DNA of 64,000 nt from Streptomyces griseosporeus (GTDB lineage: Bacteria; Actinomycetota; Actinomycetes; Streptomycetales; Streptomycetaceae), in assembly GCF_014656055.1 (NCBI RefSeq), contig NZ_BNBR01000001.1, positions 992,001-1,056,000 on the forward strand. The letters run 5' to 3'. The notes under the pieces are model-generated. The model saw only the letters and a list, made by a program, of their open reading frames with translations. It was not told where the DNA came from and did not search any database. Below are positions 62,992 through 64,000 of the stretch, in pieces. Both the position numbers and the translations under genes were made by a program. Position 1 is the stretch's first letter, and each line of letters opens with the position of its first letter.

Positions 62992-63565
62992 GCAGCCGTA
63001 CGCCCGCGGCGAGGGCGTCGGCGACCCGCGGCGGCGGGATGTCGTCCGGGCCCGACGTCCGGGCGAGCAGCGGGAGTTCGACCTGGACGCCGCCGCCCCG
63101 GGTGAGGTTCACCGGGTTCCTGGCGTGCAGTCCGCGCAGCGCGACCGGGATCCCGGCCAGGTCGGTGACGGTCCGGAACTCCGGGCGCAGCGTGCGCAGT
63201 CCGTAGGCGAGGCGGCGGGCCGCGGAGCGGTTGCGGCCGCCGAGGAAGAGGGTGCGCGGGGCGGCGGCGCGCATATGGCCGTGCAGGGACACGGTGACCG
63301 AGACATGGGCGAGGAAGTCCTGGAGCAGCGCGCAGTGGTCGGCGGCCATCCGCGGCGAGGGCAGGTGCACGGGGTCGGTGACGCCGGGCTGGCGGAAGAC
63401 CAGGCTGGTGGCGCCGCAGCGCTCGGCGACCGACTCGGCCAGCTCGGCCGTACCCCCCTCGTTGTCGGCGTGCAGGGCGAGCAGCCCGATCGCGCCGCGC
63501 GGGCGCAGGGTCACCGTGAAGGGCACCCCCTCGATCTCCACGTGTTCGGTCCGTCCGCTCGTCAT
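62975..63565 (-). CDS. Poly-gamma-glutamate hydrolase-like protein (DUF867)
   Basis: A 196-residue protein resembling the PghP/YjqB family: LLALHADNEGGTAELAESVA for the first zinc region, HVSVTVSLHGH for the central His motif and LFLGGRNRSAARR. Classical members are phage-type zinc enzymes that cut poly-gamma-glutamate. There is no signal peptide and no phage gene nearby, so the substrate is uncertain. It lies 14 nt downstream of the truncated LacI-type gene. Confidence 0.65.
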   Translation of the reverse strand: MTSGRTEHVEIEGVPFTVTLRPRGAIGLLALHADNEGGTAELAESVAERCGATSLVFRQPGVTDPVHLPSPRMAADHCALLQDFLAHVSVTVSLHGHMRAAAPRTLFLGGRNRSAARRLAYGLRTLRPEFRTVTDLAGIPVALRGLHARNPVNLTRGGGVQVELPLLARTSGPDDIPPPRVADALAAGVRLLTAGR

Positions 63566-63579
63566 CTCCCGCGCCCCCT

Positions 63580-64000
63580 TCAGTTCCCCGCCTGGGGCGG
63601 CATGTTGTACGGCGTGACCACCTGGATCGCCGACGGCAGCACGGGCCCCGCGGGCGGCAGCGCGCCGTGGGCGCGCATCACGAGGCGGCAGGCCTCGCGC
63701 AGGTCCTGGCGCAGGTCGTGGTGGAGCACGGCGGACAGGCGGTGTTCACGCAGCAGCCGCGTGTTGTCGTGGTCGAGGTCGTGCGCGACGAACACGGCGC
63801 AGGTCCGGCCGAGGTCCTCGAAGGCCCGCAGGGTGGCGATATTGCCGCCGCCGATCGAGTACACCGCGCGGATGTCCGGGTCGCGCTCCAGGGCGGCGCG
63901 GACGAGGTCGTACTGGGTGGCGTCCAGCCCCTGTCCCTCGGCGATCTCCACGAGCCGGCGCCCGGGGTGCAGGGCCCGCATGGCGCTGCGGAAGCCCATC
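63580..64000 (-). CDS. LacI-type regulator or sugar-binding protein, C-terminal part only
   Basis: The last 140 or so codons of a protein whose start lies beyond the window. RDPDIRAVYSIGGGNIATLR, CAVFVAHDLDHDNTRLLREH and LSAVLHHDLRQDLREACRLV are the typical C-terminal lobe of LacI-family regulators and ribose-type binding proteins, in the variant seen in AglR/RbsB-like regulators. The final residues VVTPYNMP are also family-like. It is transcribed toward the PGA-hydrolase-like gene. Confidence 0.75.
   Translation of the reverse strand, partial: MGFRSAMRALHPGRRLVEIAEGQGLDATQYDLVRAALERDPDIRAVYSIGGGNIATLRAFEDLGRTCAVFVAHDLDHDNTRLLREHRLSAVLHHDLRQDLREACRLVMRAHGALPPAGPVLPSAIQVVTPYNMPPQAGN

Overview
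The window is high-GC actinomycete chromosome, almost certainly Streptomyces. G/C-rich third codon positions, frequent GTG starts, many 4-base stop/start overlaps, a monomeric NADP isocitrate dehydrogenase, a SAM-IV riboswitch, Cys-type leader peptides and several leaderless-looking promoters all fit. I saw no transposase, integrase, phage gene, CRISPR array or NRPS/PKS megasynthase. It reads as accessory-rich chromosome rather than a recent mobile island.

Layout. 0-5 kb: the first codons of an ABC exporter behind a SoxR-type promoter, a flippase-like membrane protein, two SDR dehydrogenases, a TPR-like protein and a crotonase. 5-9 kb: a three-gene module built on an XRE/sigma-region-4 fusion regulator, an MT0933-type small protein and an MscS channel. 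9-15.4 kb: a secreted M1 aminopeptidase, icd, an N-formylglutamate amidohydrolase and an atypical P450. 15.4-20.7 kb: a divergon made of a CHAT/TPR caspase-like protein facing an operon of a cytoplasmic subtilase, an ECF sigma factor and a small possible sigma partner. This is the strongest candidate for an undescribed signalling or defence system here. 20.7-24.5 kb: an AAA-LuxR regulator, a GNAT and a wall-anchored protein.

24.5-38.6 kb is one minus-strand organosulfur-scavenging block. It holds four FMN/F420-type (LLM) monooxygenases, a polar amino-acid-type importer without its own ATPase, an Ecm4-like thiol transferase and a complete peptide-type ABC importer. Control elements include a SAM-IV riboswitch followed by a short Cys-codon leader ORF, a second Cys leader ORF, and a leader-like in-frame extension that is nearly repeated in front of an MFS gene at 47.9 kb.

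38.6-45.5 kb: a leaderless 32-codon ORF, a receiver-like LuxR regulator without a phospho-acceptor Asp, and a translationally coupled five-gene cassette (ATC-hydrolase-like protein, asparagine synthetase, flavin reductase, HpaB-type monooxygenase, methyltransferase). The cassette looks like a small, uncharacterised biosynthetic pathway. 45.5-50.3 kb: an MmyB-type XRE regulator, two MFS exporters (one with a divergent TetR gene and a clear operator) and tRNA-Pro(GGG).

50.4-58 kb: an SRPBCC protein, an alpha/beta hydrolase, then an aromatic-acid catabolic regulon (AAHS transporter, VOC extradiol dioxygenase, 4-oxalomesaconate tautomerase, RraA-type CHA aldolase, 4-oxalomesaconate hydratase, GntR/FCD regulator). 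The motif TTGTCAACAAT occurs in both of its promoters. 58-64 kb: a TerD/PD-(D/E)xK nuclease-like fusion, a cupin, a LacI regulator with palindromic operators facing a Gfo/Idh/MocA oxidoreductase, a poly-gamma-glutamate-hydrolase-like protein, and the C-terminal part of a second LacI-type regulator cut by the window end.
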